From Brevibacillus invocatus (GTDB taxonomy: Bacteria > Bacillota > Bacilli > Brevibacillales > Brevibacillaceae): a DNA stretch of 64,000 nt. The DNA is taken from positions 173,011-237,010 of the forward strand of contig NZ_RHHR01000013.1 of NCBI RefSeq assembly GCF_003710915.1, given 5' to 3'. Both the position numbers and the translations under genes were made by a program. The notes beneath the pieces are model-generated. The model searched no databases and was not told the DNA's origin. It saw nothing but the letters and a program-made list of their open reading frames with translations. Positions 34,424-44,567 of the stretch are shown here, piece by piece (within the stretch, counting starts at the first letter, position 1; every line of letters begins with the position of its first letter).

Positions 34424-35479
34424 TTATCGTCCACTCTTCATTTCTGTCCAGTAGCGATCGTATTCTTGCAGCGTTTCACCCACATCTACCAGCCACTCAG
34501 CGCGAGCGATGTCTGCTGGGTCGAGGAAGATCATTTTATTCGAACGATACTCTTCACTATGCAGCGGATACGCCTGTTCGTTCGGGTTGCTGTAGCCGAT
34601 CGATTCGTAGTTCTTCACGCTTACTTCCGGATCCATCAGGTAGTTGATGAATTTCTCTGCCAATTCCTTGTTTTTAGCCCCTTTTGGAATCGCCATCGTA
34701 TCTGCCCAGATGGTAGCCCCTTCTTTCGGGATCACATAATCGACATTGGCATTCTCAGCCTGGATATACGCTGCGTCACCAGACCATACAGAGCCGATCC
34801 ACGCTTCCTCAGCGATCATTTTTTGCTTGATATTATCGGTATCAAAAGCGATGACATTCGGCATAAGCGTCTTCATATCTGCAAACGCAGTTTCAAGCTC
34901 AGTCTTGTTGGTAGAGCTGTTGGAAAAACCGTTCTTGATCAAAGCCATACCCATGACTTCACGCGGGTCGTTCAACAAAATCACACGGCCTTTGTACTCG
35001 TCCTTCCACAGGTCATTCCAGCTAGTTGGCTGTTCTTTTACGTAGTTTTTGTTATACGCGATCCCTGTAATGCCCCATGTGTACACAATGGAGTATTTGT
35101 TGCCTGGATCAAAAGGAGGTGTCTGGAATGTCGAGACGATGTTCTTCAGGTTCGGAACATTCTCCTTGTTGATCTCTTCCAAAAGACCAAGCTCGATCAT
35201 GGTCGCAACCATGTAGTCCGATGGCTGGATCAGGTCATAGCCCGATGCGCCCGCCTGGATTTTTGCCAGCATCTCTTCGTTGCTGCCGTACACATCGTAG
35301 TTTACCTTGACGTTGAATTTTTGCTCAAAATCAGCAATCACATCGGGATCAAAGTTGTCAGCCCAGCTGTAGATGTTGAGAACCTGAGCGTCTCCTCCCG
35401 ATGACGAAGAACAGCCCACGGCCGTGAATGCAAGTGCGGCGCTCAATACGCCAACCATCAATGATTTGAAACGTTTCAA
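34424..35479 (-). CDS. potD: Spermidine/putrescine-binding lipoprotein
   Basis: The extracellular polyamine-binding lipoprotein of the PotABCD importer. Lipobox FTAVGC follows a short signal. Fold markers include NIYSWADNFDPDVIADFEQKF, YDLIQPSDYMV and TWGITGIAYNK. The chosen start is TTG at 35479, nine bases from AGGAGG; the ATG three codons upstream abuts the AGGAGG and cannot use it well. The length is about 351 residues, as in other PotD proteins. Confidence 0.92.
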   Translation of the reverse strand: MKRFKSLMVGVLSAALAFTAVGCSSSSGGDAQVLNIYSWADNFDPDVIADFEQKFNVKVNYDVYGSNEEMLAKIQAGASGYDLIQPSDYMVATMIELGLLEEINKENVPNLKNIVSTFQTPPFDPGNKYSIVYTWGITGIAYNKNYVKEQPTSWNDLWKDEYKGRVILLNDPREVMGMALIKNGFSNSSTNKTELETAFADMKTLMPNVIAFDTDNIKQKMIAEEAWIGSVWSGDAAYIQAENANVDYVIPKEGATIWADTMAIPKGAKNKELAEKFINYLMDPEVSVKNYESIGYSNPNEQAYPLHSEEYRSNKMIFLDPADIARAEWLVDVGETLQEYDRYWTEMKSGR

Positions 35480-35495
35480 TCTTTTCATCCTCCTA

Positions 35496-36284
35496 TCAAT
35501 AGGTAATTGTCTTTGAATCCTTGCGTCTGAAAAGCTCTGCCACGATCACGAGTAGTACGGTACTGACGATCAGCAGCGTCGAGAGTGCATTGACCTCTGG
35601 TGATACGCCGCGTTTCACGAGTCCATAAATGTACAAAGGCAAGGTTGTAGAATTGGGACCTGCTACGAAAAACGAGATGATAAAATCATCCAAGGAAAGC
35701 GTAAAGGCCATCAAAAATCCTGCAACAATCCCTGGCATGATCAAAGGCAGGATCACGTACCGCATCGTCTGCCAAGGGGTTGCACCCAAATCCTGCGCGG
35801 CTTCCTCCAGCTCCTTGCCCATATCGGCCAGTCTCGCGGAGATGATGACCATGACGAACGGAATACTGAAGGTCGTATGCGCCATGATCAAAGTCGCTTT
35901 GCCCAAATCCATTTTCATTTGACTGAACAGAACGAGCAAAGCCAATCCGAGCATGATCTCCGGTATGACAATCGGCAAATAAATCAAGCCGTTGACGACA
36001 TTTCGCCAGCGCAAGGAATAGTGCTTGATCCCGATGGACGCTGCTGTACCTAACACTGTAGCCAGTATACTGCTGATCAAACCAATCGTCAGACTGTTCG
36101 TGAGTGCCTGCATGACTTGTCTGTTTTCAAACAAAGAGATGTACCATTTCCAGGTAAAGCCGTTCCACACCGCATTGATCCGCGATTCATTGAACGAATA
36201 AAGAATCAGGATTGCGATCGGCAGGTAGAGGAAGACGATCATCAGCCAGGAAAATCCCGTCAACGCATTATTGCGCTTTTTCAT
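35496..36284 (-). CDS. potC: Spermidine/putrescine permease
   Basis: A 262-residue membrane permease with six helices and the EAA loop LEEAAQDLGATPWQTMRYVILP that docks PotA. The start overlaps potB by four bases (ATGA). Confidence 0.95.
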   Translation of the reverse strand: MKKRNNALTGFSWLMIVFLYLPIAILILYSFNESRINAVWNGFTWKWYISLFENRQVMQALTNSLTIGLISSILATVLGTAASIGIKHYSLRWRNVVNGLIYLPIVIPEIMLGLALLVLFSQMKMDLGKATLIMAHTTFSIPFVMVIISARLADMGKELEEAAQDLGATPWQTMRYVILPLIMPGIVAGFLMAFTLSLDDFIISFFVAGPNSTTLPLYIYGLVKRGVSPEVNALSTLLIVSTVLLVIVAELFRRKDSKTITY

Positions 36285-37132
36285 GCTGATCCCTCCTTGG
36301 CTTCACCAGCTTGCGTAGCCTTGAAGTAAAGAAGAATCAGCAGCATGGACAACAGCATCAGGACGATGGACAAAGCCGATCCGAATGGCCAGTCACGCGC
36401 CGAGAGGAATTGGTTTTGAATGACATTCCCAATCAAAGCTGACTTCGCACCACCCATGACGTCCGGTACAACGAACATGCCGATCGAGGATACGAAGACC
36501 AGGATGGAACCCGTCACCACACCCGGCTTGGTCATGGGAAGTGTGACATGCCAGAACGCCTTCAACGGTGTGGCACCGAGATCGTATGCTGCTTCCAGCT
36601 TCCGGTGATCCATCTGCTCCAGGGAAACGTAGATGGGCAGGACCATGAAAGGCAGCAGCGTGTACACCATCCCGACGAGTACAGAGCCTGAATTGTAAAG
36701 AAGCGTCAGCGGTTCGTCGATGATGCCCAGCCATTGCAGGAGCGTATTCACGACCCCCTGTGAACGCAGGATGATCACCCACGCATAGGAACGAACCAGA
36801 AAGTTGATCCAGAAGGGAATCATCACGAGAAGCAGCCAGATTTGCTGCTTGGATTTATCCAGCCTGGAGATGTAGTACGCCAATGGATAGCCACACAGGA
36901 TCGAAAATACTGTCGTAAGAACTGCGACGACCAGCGTATCCCAAAAAATCAGTCCGTACAAAGGGTCGAAGATGCGAATGTAGTTGTCAATCGTAAACTG
37001 ATAGACAACTTGCCCGTACGTGCCTCTCGTTAGGAACGAGAGAACCAGCATCAGGATCATCGGCAAGACGAAGAGCGCCCCCATCCACACGAGTGTCGGA
37101 AGCGCGAGTAGTTTGATACGCTTTGTCTTCAA
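36281..37132 (-). CDS. potB: Spermidine/putrescine permease
   Basis: The partner permease of PotC, six helices, EAA loop LEAAYDLGATPLKAFWHVTLP. The start is taken as TTG at 37132, which overlaps the potA stop (TTGA) and gives 283 residues, the usual PotB size. An ATG at 37165 lies inside potA without a ribosome site. Confidence 0.92.
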   Translation of the reverse strand: MKTKRIKLLALPTLVWMGALFVLPMILMLVLSFLTRGTYGQVVYQFTIDNYIRIFDPLYGLIFWDTLVVAVLTTVFSILCGYPLAYYISRLDKSKQQIWLLLVMIPFWINFLVRSYAWVIILRSQGVVNTLLQWLGIIDEPLTLLYNSGSVLVGMVYTLLPFMVLPIYVSLEQMDHRKLEAAYDLGATPLKAFWHVTLPMTKPGVVTGSILVFVSSIGMFVVPDVMGGAKSALIGNVIQNQFLSARDWPFGSALSIVLMLLSMLLILLYFKATQAGEAKEGSA

Positions 37133-38115
37133 CAAGAAAGCACCACCTCGTCCGTCTGTGACCAACCAATCGCCACTTGATGATCCACCTGCCAGTCGAA
37201 GCCTTCATTGGCATATTGATGGGCCAACACGCTCATTTCTGTTCCATCCAAGCGAATGTAAATCTTTCGCAGATTTCCAAGAAATACGACATCTGTGATT
37301 CTGCCAGTCTTCTTGTGCTTGTCGGATTCCGTATCAATCGGATACAGCTTCACCTTTTCAGGGCGCACAGCCGTACAGGAGCCTTCTGCTTTAAAGATGT
37401 TGTTTTCCCCAATAAAGGTAGCAACAAACAAAGTCTGTGGTCGGTTGTAGATCTCAGCAGGCGAAGCAATCTGCTCGATCCGTCCTTTGTTCATGACGGC
37501 AATCCGGTCAGACATCGCCATTGCTTCTTCCTGGTCATGCGTTACATAAATGAAGGTAATGCCCAGGTTTTTTTGCAAATTCTTCAGCTCCAGCTGCAAG
37601 CTTTTGCGCAGCTGATAATCGAGCGCACCCAATGGTTCATCTAGCAGCAGAACCTTCGGGTTGTTAATAATTGCCCGGGCAATCGCTACGCGCTGCTGTT
37701 GACCGCCAGAAAGCTGCTTCGGCGTACGTTTTCTCAGCTCGGTCAATTGCACGTACTGCAACACTTCTTCCAGTCGCCGCTTCTGCTCTGCGCCGTCCAC
37801 TTTCTTCATTTTCAAGCCAAACAGGATGTTCTGCTCGACTGTCATATGAGGAAAGAGAGCGTATTGCTGAAACACCATGTTCATATCCCGCTGATAGGCT
37901 GGGACATGCGCCAATGGTTTGCCATCCAGATAGATCTCACCGGAGGTCGGTTCTTCAAAGCCCGCAATCATCCGCAGCAAGGTAGTCTTGCCGCAACCGC
38001 TGGGACCTAGCAATGTCAAAAACTCCCCTTCTTCTATAGAAAGAGAAAAAGGGGGAACGACGACAGAACCAGCAAACTGTTTTTCGATTGTATCCAAATG
38101 TATGATTGTTTTCAT
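37129..38115 (-). CDS. potA: Spermidine/putrescine ABC transporter ATPase
   Basis: The 328-residue ATPase powers polyamine uptake. Walker A (GPSGCGKTT), Q loop, signature LSGGQQQRVA, Walker B (VLLLDEP) and the switch His are intact, and a C-terminal TOBE-type domain (KVKLYPIDT, DVVFLGNLRKI) follows. It is first in potABCD. No cupin or HTH regulator precedes it as in many Bacillus pot operons; 38116-38334 holds only a weak hairpin. Confidence 0.95.
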   Translation of the reverse strand: MKTIIHLDTIEKQFAGSVVVPPFSLSIEEGEFLTLLGPSGCGKTTLLRMIAGFEEPTSGEIYLDGKPLAHVPAYQRDMNMVFQQYALFPHMTVEQNILFGLKMKKVDGAEQKRRLEEVLQYVQLTELRKRTPKQLSGGQQQRVAIARAIINNPKVLLLDEPLGALDYQLRKSLQLELKNLQKNLGITFIYVTHDQEEAMAMSDRIAVMNKGRIEQIASPAEIYNRPQTLFVATFIGENNIFKAEGSCTAVRPEKVKLYPIDTESDKHKKTGRITDVVFLGNLRKIYIRLDGTEMSVLAHQYANEGFDWQVDHQVAIGWSQTDEVVLSC

Positions 38116-38293
38116 CTTGTCATCTCACCATATGTAGAAATACTCATCCTAATCTAGGTAAATATATCGTGTATGATTCGTTTTGTAAACAGTTTCAGGA
38201 CAGTCAGTTTATTTTTTTCCTTTCTATATCTATGTCCTGAACGCCTTGCAATCATTCTGTCAGCGAGCGATCTCTACCTTCTGATCAAAAGAG

Positions 38294-38330
38294 AAAGAAA
38301 GTGCCAGCTCAGATTCGGGCTGACACTTTC
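38294..38330. terminator. Weak hairpin terminator
   Basis: GAAAGTG-CAGC pairs with GCTG-CACTTTC, each arm with one extra base. T content downstream is moderate on both strands. It follows the Ig-like remnant on the minus strand. Confidence 0.5.
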
Positions 38331-38334
38331 CCTT

Positions 38335-38589
38335 TTACTTCACGTTAACGTTGATCTTTGTGCTCTTTCCACCATAGTAAGCTGTGAGGGTTGTACGACC
38401 TTTCTTGAGAGCAGTCACTTCGCCATCCTCTACCTTGGCGATCTCCACGTCTGCGATCTCCCAAGCTACGTCTTCCTCTACGATTTCGTCGTAGTCTTTC
38501 TCATACTCCGCAATCAATTCCAGTAATTTGGACTCACATCTATTAGAAAACTTGGCTACGCCAAGCTTTTGGCGGAGCCTTAGTTGCAC
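38335..38589 (-). pseudogene. Bacterial Ig-like (Big_2) domain remnant
   Basis: The last 60 residues of this 84-codon frame match a Big_2 domain (VAWEIADVEIAKVEDGEVTAL, GRTTLTAYYGGKSTKINVNV), normally a repeat in large surface proteins. No signal peptide or other surface domain exists, and the first 24 residues look unrelated. The 5' part of the original gene is presumably deleted. The ATG has no convincing ribosome binding site. Confidence 0.55.
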
Positions 38590-38649
38590 TTATACTATCT
38601 TCCGCTAATCTTTTTAGCGCTTTAGCGCACTTAAACTTTCCGATAGTAC

Positions 38650-38690
38650 AAAAAAAGCCCCGCAAGTAGAATACACTACTCGCGAGACTT
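38650..38690 (-). terminator. Terminator of the rbs operon
   Basis: GTCTCGCGAGTAG pairs, with several G-T pairs, with CTACTTGCGGGGC, and seven T follow on the minus strand, shortly after the rbsB stop. Confidence 0.88.
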
Positions 38691-38706
38691 AGTCTGACAT
38701 CATTTT

Positions 38707-39654
38707 TTATTTTTTTGTCACCAGTTCCAGCGCTACCGGAATATTGCTCTCCACTTGCTCGCCTTTCGCCACTTTCACAGCGGTTTGCAAAGCGGTTTCA
38801 CCGATAGCAGCAGGCTTTTGCGCAACAGTGGCTGCCATTTTTCCATCTTCAACGGATTTTACCGCATCATCGGTCGCGTCAAAGCCTACGACCAGAATGT
38901 CTTTGCCTTGTGCTTCAACCGCTTGCAGAGCACCCAGTGCCATCTCGTCATTGTGCGCAAAGATCGCTTGGATGTCCTTGTTTCCTTGCAGAATGTTCTC
39001 CATGACAGTCAGCCCTTTTGCACGGTCGAAATCAGCAGGCTGGGAAGCAACTACATTCACGCCTTCCTTGTTGTCTACCGCGTCGTGGAAGCCTTGACCT
39101 CGATCGCGTGCAGCGGAGGTTCCGGCAATGCCTTGCAGCTCGACGATGTTCCCTTTGCCACCCAGCTTCTCCAGAATGAAATCTCCCGCCATCTTACCAC
39201 CAGCGGTATTATCGGAAGCGATGTGGGACACAACTTGACCCCCTTCAGCAGCGCGGTCGACCGTAATCACCGGAATGTTCGCTGCATTCGCTGCTTCGAC
39301 TGCTGTCACGATCGCAGCACTGTCCGTCGGGTTGATCATCAAGACGCTCACTTTTTTCTGGATCAAATCTTCTACGCCGCTGATTTGCTTCGCTGTATCA
39401 TCCTGTGCATCTACGACAAGAAGTTCTACACCAGCATCCTTCGCCGCTTTTTCGGCCCCTTCCTTGAGAGAAACAAAGAATGGGTTGTTGAGAGTAGAAA
39501 CGGCCAAGCCGATGGTTACTTTTCCATCCGTAGTGCCTGTATTTCCGGTCGATTGCCCCGGTGTATTGTTCTCCAGATTAGACGAAGTGGAGCAGCCTGC
39601 CAAAACGCCCAAAACCATTGTTGATGCGAGTGCCATTTTCAAAAACTTTTTCAT
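38707..39654 (-). CDS. rbsB: Ribose-binding lipoprotein
   Basis: The periplasmic-binding-protein-type lipoprotein captures D-ribose for RbsAC. It has 315 residues with lipobox [27 protein letters not shown] at the first strand, NPTDSAAIV and [12 protein letters not shown]. The ATG at 39654 is preferred because AGGAGGG lies nine bases ahead. Last gene of rbsRKDACB. Confidence 0.95.
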   Translation of the reverse strand: MKKFLKMALASTMVLGVLAGCSTSSNLENNTPGQSTGNTGTTDGKVTIGLAVSTLNNPFFVSLKEGAEKAAKDAGVELLVVDAQDDTAKQISGVEDLIQKKVSVLMINPTDSAAIVTAVEAANAANIPVITVDRAAEGGQVVSHIASDNTAGGKMAGDFILEKLGGKGNIVELQGIAGTSAARDRGQGFHDAVDNKEGVNVVASQPADFDRAKGLTVMENILQGNKDIQAIFAHNDEMALGALQAVEAQGKDILVVGFDATDDAVKSVEDGKMAATVAQKPAAIGETALQTAVKVAKGEQVESNIPVALELVTKK

Positions 39655-39684
39655 GAAAACCATCCCTCCTGCTTAACATGCTAT

Positions 39685-40611
39685 TTATTTCTTTGATTTA
39701 GATCGGTCGAGCAATACTGCCAAGAGAATGACTGCCCCTTTGACTACCGACTGGTAGAAGGAAGAGACGTTCAGCAGATTGAGACCGTTATCTAACACAC
39801 CGATGATCATCGCACCGATCAAGGTTCCGACGATCCACCCATTGCCCCCAGACAAGCTGGTTCCGCCCAACACGACCGCAGCAATGGCATCCAGCTCATA
39901 GGATGTACCAGCTGTCGGCTGTGCCGAATTGAGGCGGGACGTGAGAATGATCCCACTGATTGCAGCGAATAGTCCGCTGATCGCATAGACCTTTACTTTT
40001 ACCTTCGTCGTACTGATTCCAGACAGTCTGGTCGCTTCTTCATTGCTGCCAAGTGCGTACACATGGCGTCCAAACGTAGTATGACGAAGAATAAAATAGA
40101 GGATGGCAAAGGAAATCAGCATCCAGATGACAGGCATCGGGATTTCCAGGAAAAATCCTTTTCCCAACAAGGCAAAATCAGGATTGAGACCGGTGATCGG
40201 CCTTCCTTCTGTATAGACCAAAGTCAAACCGCGAAAAATCGTCATCGTAGCCAATGTCGCAATAAACGGAGCTACTTTCCCTTTGGAGATGATCACCCCG
40301 TTGATTGCCCCCATCGCTGCCCCAGCCAATAGACCGATCAGTACGGCAAGCGTCGTATCCATTCCACCTGCCATCAGACCAGCTGTAAGTGCGCTGGAGA
40401 GTGCCAGAATGGAGCCGACAGACAGGTCAATTCCACCTGTAAGAATGACAAACGTCATCCCAAACGCGATCAGGGCATTGATCGAAATCTGACGCAAAAC
40501 GTTGAAGATATTGCTCACCGTAAGAAAGTCGGTGGTAATCACGGATAGGACAATGATGATCAAGGCCAGCCCCAAAAGGGGACCCATTTTTTTCAAAAAG
40601 TTAAACGGCAT
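39685..40611 (-). CDS. rbsC: Ribose ABC transporter permease
   Basis: A 308-residue polytopic permease (about 8-10 helices), with FVILTGGIDLSVGS and the ATPase-contact segment AINGVIISKGKVAPFIATL. The ATG at 40611 follows GGGAGGGAAGAGCC; the reading frame overlaps the end of rbsA by 11 bases. Confidence 0.95.
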   Translation of the reverse strand: MPFNFLKKMGPLLGLALIIIVLSVITTDFLTVSNIFNVLRQISINALIAFGMTFVILTGGIDLSVGSILALSSALTAGLMAGGMDTTLAVLIGLLAGAAMGAINGVIISKGKVAPFIATLATMTIFRGLTLVYTEGRPITGLNPDFALLGKGFFLEIPMPVIWMLISFAILYFILRHTTFGRHVYALGSNEEATRLSGISTTKVKVKVYAISGLFAAISGIILTSRLNSAQPTAGTSYELDAIAAVVLGGTSLSGGNGWIVGTLIGAMIIGVLDNGLNLLNVSSFYQSVVKGAVILLAVLLDRSKSKK

Positions 40612-42106
40612 GGCTCTTCCCTCCCGTTGCGGCATGCATGATTCGTTCTTGTGTTGCCTCTTCTCGGCTAAATTCGCCAGTGATGCGCCCTTCATGCATG
40701 ACCAGGATCCGATCGCTCATTCCAAGGACCTCTGGCAGCTCCGATGAGATCATCAGGATGGCTACCCCAGCTTGGGCGAGGCGGTTCATGATATCGTATA
40801 TTTCTTTCTTCGCGCCAATATCCACACCACGTGTCGGTTCATCCAGAATCAGGATCTTCGGCTCGGTCGCCAGCCATTTGCCGATAACGACTTTTTGCTG
40901 GTTGCCGCCCGAGAGAGATCCGACGATCTGCTCGCCGCCTGCCGTCTTGATAAACAGCCGCTTGATGGCATCGTTGCTCAAGTCCAGCTCCTGCTTCGGC
41001 TTCATGACGCCAAAGGACGAGACTTTTTCCAGATTGGGCAATGAGATGTTCTCCCGTACCGGAAGCGACAGAACCAGGCCTTCCTCTTTACGGTCCTCCG
41101 TGACCAGGGCAATCCCAGCGCGTATCGCTTCGATGGGACGCGTGATGCGCACAGGCTGATGATCCACGAAAATCTGGCCTTCATGCACATGCTCCAAACC
41201 AAAAATGGCTTTGGCCATCTCGGTCCTTCCAGCACCCATCAGTCCTGCCACTCCTACAATCTCTCCGCTACGGACAGAAAAGCTGACCTTCTCCAGCTTT
41301 CCTTTGACACTGAGATTCTCCACGCGCAGACGTACATCTCCCCATTCAATCTGCTCTTTGGGAAAGCGATCTGTAATCTCGCGACCAACCATCATTTTCA
41401 CCAGCTCATCCATGTTCGTCTGTGGGGTCTCGACTGTCCCTACGTATTGACCGTCTCGCAGTACCGTAATCCGGTCGCTTACCTGAAAAATCTCTTCCAT
41501 CCGGTGCGAGATGTAGATCATGCCCACGCCTTTTTTCTTCAGGGAATTGATCACCTGAAACAAGGCTTCAATTTCTCGGTTGGTTAGTGCTGCTGTCGGT
41601 TCGTCCAGGACGAGAATGTCGGCTTGCATGGACAAGGCCTTCGCGATTTCAATCATCTGCTGCTGGCCAACAGACAAATCTCCAACCAACGTATCCGGCG
41701 AAAGCTTGATATCCAGCTGATCCAGCCAGTGCTTGGCTTCCTCTCTCATCTTGTTCCAATTGACAAACCCCGTGATTCCGTAGGTAAACTCACGCCCCAG
41801 GAAAATATTTTCCATGACGGACAAATGCGAGATGAGATTGAGCTCCTGGTGAATGATCCCGATTCCCAGACTGCTGGCAATATCCGGCGTCATTTTTTCC
41901 TGCTCGGTTCCCTTGACGATGATCGTCCCCGAATCCCGCTCGTAAATGCCCCCGAGGATTTTCATCAGCGTGGATTTCCCAGCGCCATTCTCCCCCATAA
42001 GGGCCACCAGCTCGCCACTGTTCAGATTCAGTTGGACATTGTCCAGCACCTTGACTCCCGGAAAAGACTTGCTGATGTTCTTCATCTCCAACAAATAACC
42101 CGACAT
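40601..42106 (-). CDS. rbsA: Ribose ABC transporter ATPase (two domains)
   Basis: A 501-residue double ATPase energising ribose import. The first domain has GENGAGKST, LSVGQQQMIEI and LVLDEPT; the second has the degenerate Walker A region (AGLMGAGRTEM) and LSGGNQQKVVIGKWL, ILDEPTRGVD, typical of sugar importers of the RbsA/MglA type. Confidence 0.96.
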   Translation of the reverse strand: MSGYLLEMKNISKSFPGVKVLDNVQLNLNSGELVALMGENGAGKSTLMKILGGIYERDSGTIIVKGTEQEKMTPDIASSLGIGIIHQELNLISHLSVMENIFLGREFTYGITGFVNWNKMREEAKHWLDQLDIKLSPDTLVGDLSVGQQQMIEIAKALSMQADILVLDEPTAALTNREIEALFQVINSLKKKGVGMIYISHRMEEIFQVSDRITVLRDGQYVGTVETPQTNMDELVKMMVGREITDRFPKEQIEWGDVRLRVENLSVKGKLEKVSFSVRSGEIVGVAGLMGAGRTEMAKAIFGLEHVHEGQIFVDHQPVRITRPIEAIRAGIALVTEDRKEEGLVLSLPVRENISLPNLEKVSSFGVMKPKQELDLSNDAIKRLFIKTAGGEQIVGSLSGGNQQKVVIGKWLATEPKILILDEPTRGVDIGAKKEIYDIMNRLAQAGVAILMISSELPEVLGMSDRILVMHEGRITGEFSREEATQERIMHAATGGKSHAV

Positions 42107-42136
42107 GTATTCTCCCTCCCTTCTCCTTAGATCCAG

Positions 42137-42532
42137 TTAAAATGTAACACCGGATTGCAGGATCACATTGGCGTATGGGCTACATTCCCCTGTGCGGATA
42201 ATCGCTTTTGCCTTTTTGGTCAGATCCTTGAAGGATTCGTGACTGACCGATTCCCATTGGACATCCGGCAGTGTTTCTTTCAGCTGATCGAGCAATGGCG
42301 GTTGAGCCACAGCCAGTTCATCCGCGACAATCGCTTTTTCCACCTGCATTTCCAGCAATACGGCCTCCACAACATCAGCAAAGGAGGGGAGCCCCGGTAC
42401 AACTGCCAGGTCGATGCGTGTCACAAAATCGGGAATGGGCAGACCTGCGTCACAGATGACGATCTGGTCTGTGTGCCCGAGTTGGCTGATAACTGCTGAT
42501 AGTTCACTGTTTAAAATGCCCAATTTCTTCAT
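42137..42532 (-). CDS. rbsD: D-ribose pyranase
   Basis: RbsD speeds interconversion of beta-pyranose and furanose ribose so RbsK can act. The 131 residues include the catalytic GHTDQIVICDAGLPIP near the N-terminus and the C-terminal TGECSPYANVILQSGV. Confidence 0.95.
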   Translation of the reverse strand: MKKLGILNSELSAVISQLGHTDQIVICDAGLPIPDFVTRIDLAVVPGLPSFADVVEAVLLEMQVEKAIVADELAVAQPPLLDQLKETLPDVQWESVSHESFKDLTKKAKAIIRTGECSPYANVILQSGVTF

Positions 42533-42544
42533 ATCGACAACCCC

Positions 42545-43462
42545 TTATTCTCTGTTGAACTCCTCGACCTGTGTCAGGGTAGGCATACCTGCTTGTGCAC
42601 CCAATCTGGTGACAGCCAGCGCCGCTACTTTGGTGGCAAAAGCGACGGAATCTGCAACACTGCAGCCTGTCGCATACGCATAGGAAAAGCCCGCGTTGAA
42701 GGAATCTCCTGCCCCAGTCGTATCCACGACCTGTACCGAATGGCTGGGAACAAATCCGGCTCCATCCGACTCTGACAGATAGGCTGCTCCTTTGGCTCCC
42801 AAGGTCGTGACGACGGTTTGGACCCCTTTGTTCAGTAGGGAACGCATGGCAGACTCTATATCGTGCCCCGCCTCTACTCCCGCTAGCAAGAACAGCTCCG
42901 ATTCGTTCGGAATCAGTACATCGACGTTTTGCAGCAGTTCGTCTGGCAAGGGTCGGGCAGGTGCAGGGTTCAGAACGACGGTTTTGCCCAAGCGCTTCGC
43001 TGTCTTGGCTGCAGAAACGACCGTCTCCAGCGGAATTTCCAGCTGCAAAAGCACCAGATCAGCGTCGGCTATCCGATCTTCCTGGGTAGTCAGGTCCTGC
43101 GGCAAACAAGCCTCATTGGCTCCTGCCACGACGATGATCTGGTTGTCTCCTTGCGCCAAAACAATCGATGCCACTCCCGTAGGGCTATCGCTCACCGTCT
43201 TTACTGCCTCTGTATCAATCCCTTCATGACGCATGGCTAGAATCAGCTCTTGACCAAAGGCATCGTTTCCAACAGCGCCGATCATCGTTGTCTTCGCTCC
43301 AAGTCGTGCAGAGGCAACAGCCTGATTGGCTCCTTTTCCACCGGGGATAAAATGAACCTGCTTGCCCATGACGGTTTCTCCGAGCATAGGCGGACGATCT
43401 GCTTCTACCACGATATCCATGTTCAAGCTGCCAATGATGGCAATGTGCGGCTTTTGACTCAT
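42545..43462 (-). CDS. rbsK: Ribokinase
   Basis: A PfkB-family kinase phosphorylating ribose to ribose 5-phosphate. The 305 residues have GSLNMDIVVE at the start, the substrate GGKGANQAVASARLG and the catalytic DTTGAGDSFNAGF. The ATG at 43462 follows AAAGGGAGAGAAGC; a longer open frame upstream reads into rbsR and is ignored. Confidence 0.96.
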   Translation of the reverse strand: MSQKPHIAIIGSLNMDIVVEADRPPMLGETVMGKQVHFIPGGKGANQAVASARLGAKTTMIGAVGNDAFGQELILAMRHEGIDTEAVKTVSDSPTGVASIVLAQGDNQIIVVAGANEACLPQDLTTQEDRIADADLVLLQLEIPLETVVSAAKTAKRLGKTVVLNPAPARPLPDELLQNVDVLIPNESELFLLAGVEAGHDIESAMRSLLNKGVQTVVTTLGAKGAAYLSESDGAGFVPSHSVQVVDTTGAGDSFNAGFSYAYATGCSVADSVAFATKVAALAVTRLGAQAGMPTLTQVEEFNRE

Positions 43463-43478
43463 GCTTCTCTCCCTTTCT

Positions 43479-44489
43479 CTATGGCCTGTCTGTTGGCTTG
43501 CGTGCAGTCGAATCTCGCTCGATGAGCGTAACCTCCAGCTCATACAGCTTGGGCTGTACGACTCCTGACTGAATGGCTTCAAACAACACCTCTGCTGCCA
43601 GCTTACCCATGTCATAGTTTGGCTGGGCAATGGTAGACAGCTCCGGCTGCGTGATTTCTGTCAGACTAATGCCGTCAAAACCGATCAAGGCCACATCATC
43701 CGGAACTCGAATTCCCAATTGGTGCAAGCCCTTCAGCGCACCGACAGCCATGAGGTCATTTCCACAAAAAATACCATCTATATCAGAATGCTTTTCCATC
43801 AAATCCTTGACTGCCCGAAGGCCACCATCCATATGAAAGTGACCAGGCAGCATCAAGCTGGGCGTATACCAGGGAGCATGCTTCACGGAATCTTCATATC
43901 CTTGCAGCCGTTCCTTTGCTGTAATCATCTCTTGTGGTCCGTACAGATGAGCGATTTTCTTGCAGCCGATATCCAGCAGATGGCGGACAGCCAGCTTTGC
44001 TCCCTCGTAGTTGCGTGCGCGAATGACACTGTAGGATTGGCTCGTCAGCGCACGGTCCAGTACGACTAAGGGAATCTTGTTTTTCCGCATTTGCTCTACA
44101 TCCTCTTCGCTCAACGTACTGGAAGCGAAGATCATGCCATCGACGTACTTTTTTCGCAGCATCTCGATATAGCCTTTTTCCTTCTGCCCATGATCGTCCG
44201 AATTGCACAATATCACCGTGTAACCGTGCCTTTGGGCAACGTCCTCCACTCCCCTGGCGATAACGGGAAAAAAGGGGTTGGAAATATCGGGCAAGATCAA
44301 CGCTATTGTTCCCGTCTCTTTCCCAGCCAATCCTCTTGCAACCGTATTGGGCTCGTACTGGAGCTGCTCAATCGCCTTTACCACCTTTTGTTCGGTGTCC
44401 TTGTTTACGTAGCTGTTTTTATTGAGCACCCGCGAGACTGTTGCTACGGATACTCCCGCCAATTTGGCGACATCGCGAATCGTTGCCAT
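43479..44489 (-). CDS. rbsR: LacI-family ribose operon repressor
   Basis: A 336-residue LacI-type repressor: helix-turn-helix TIRDVAKLAGVSVATVSRVLN at residues 3-23, hinge, and a sugar-binding core (IALILPDISNPFF, GIFCGNDLMAVGAL). The ATG at 44489 is favoured by GGAG eight bases ahead. It is first in the operon and presumably binds the two palindromes just upstream. Confidence 0.95.
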   Translation of the reverse strand: MATIRDVAKLAGVSVATVSRVLNKNSYVNKDTEQKVVKAIEQLQYEPNTVARGLAGKETGTIALILPDISNPFFPVIARGVEDVAQRHGYTVILCNSDDHGQKEKGYIEMLRKKYVDGMIFASSTLSEEDVEQMRKNKIPLVVLDRALTSQSYSVIRARNYEGAKLAVRHLLDIGCKKIAHLYGPQEMITAKERLQGYEDSVKHAPWYTPSLMLPGHFHMDGGLRAVKDLMEKHSDIDGIFCGNDLMAVGALKGLHQLGIRVPDDVALIGFDGISLTEITQPELSTIAQPNYDMGKLAAEVLFEAIQSGVVQPKLYELEVTLIERDSTARKPTDRP

Positions 44490-44512
44490 GATCATATCTC
44501 CGAATAATATTG

Positions 44513-44526
44513 TGTAACCGGTTACA
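44513..44526 (-). promoter_or_regulatory. RbsR/CcpA operator, proximal
   Basis: TGTAACCGGTTACA is a perfect 14-bp palindrome that also fits the cre consensus TGWAANCGNTNWCA. It lies 24 bases upstream of rbsR and may bind RbsR, CcpA or both. Confidence 0.8.
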
Positions 44527-44567
44527 TATAAATTAAAAAAATAAGATAATTAGCTAATTTAATTATC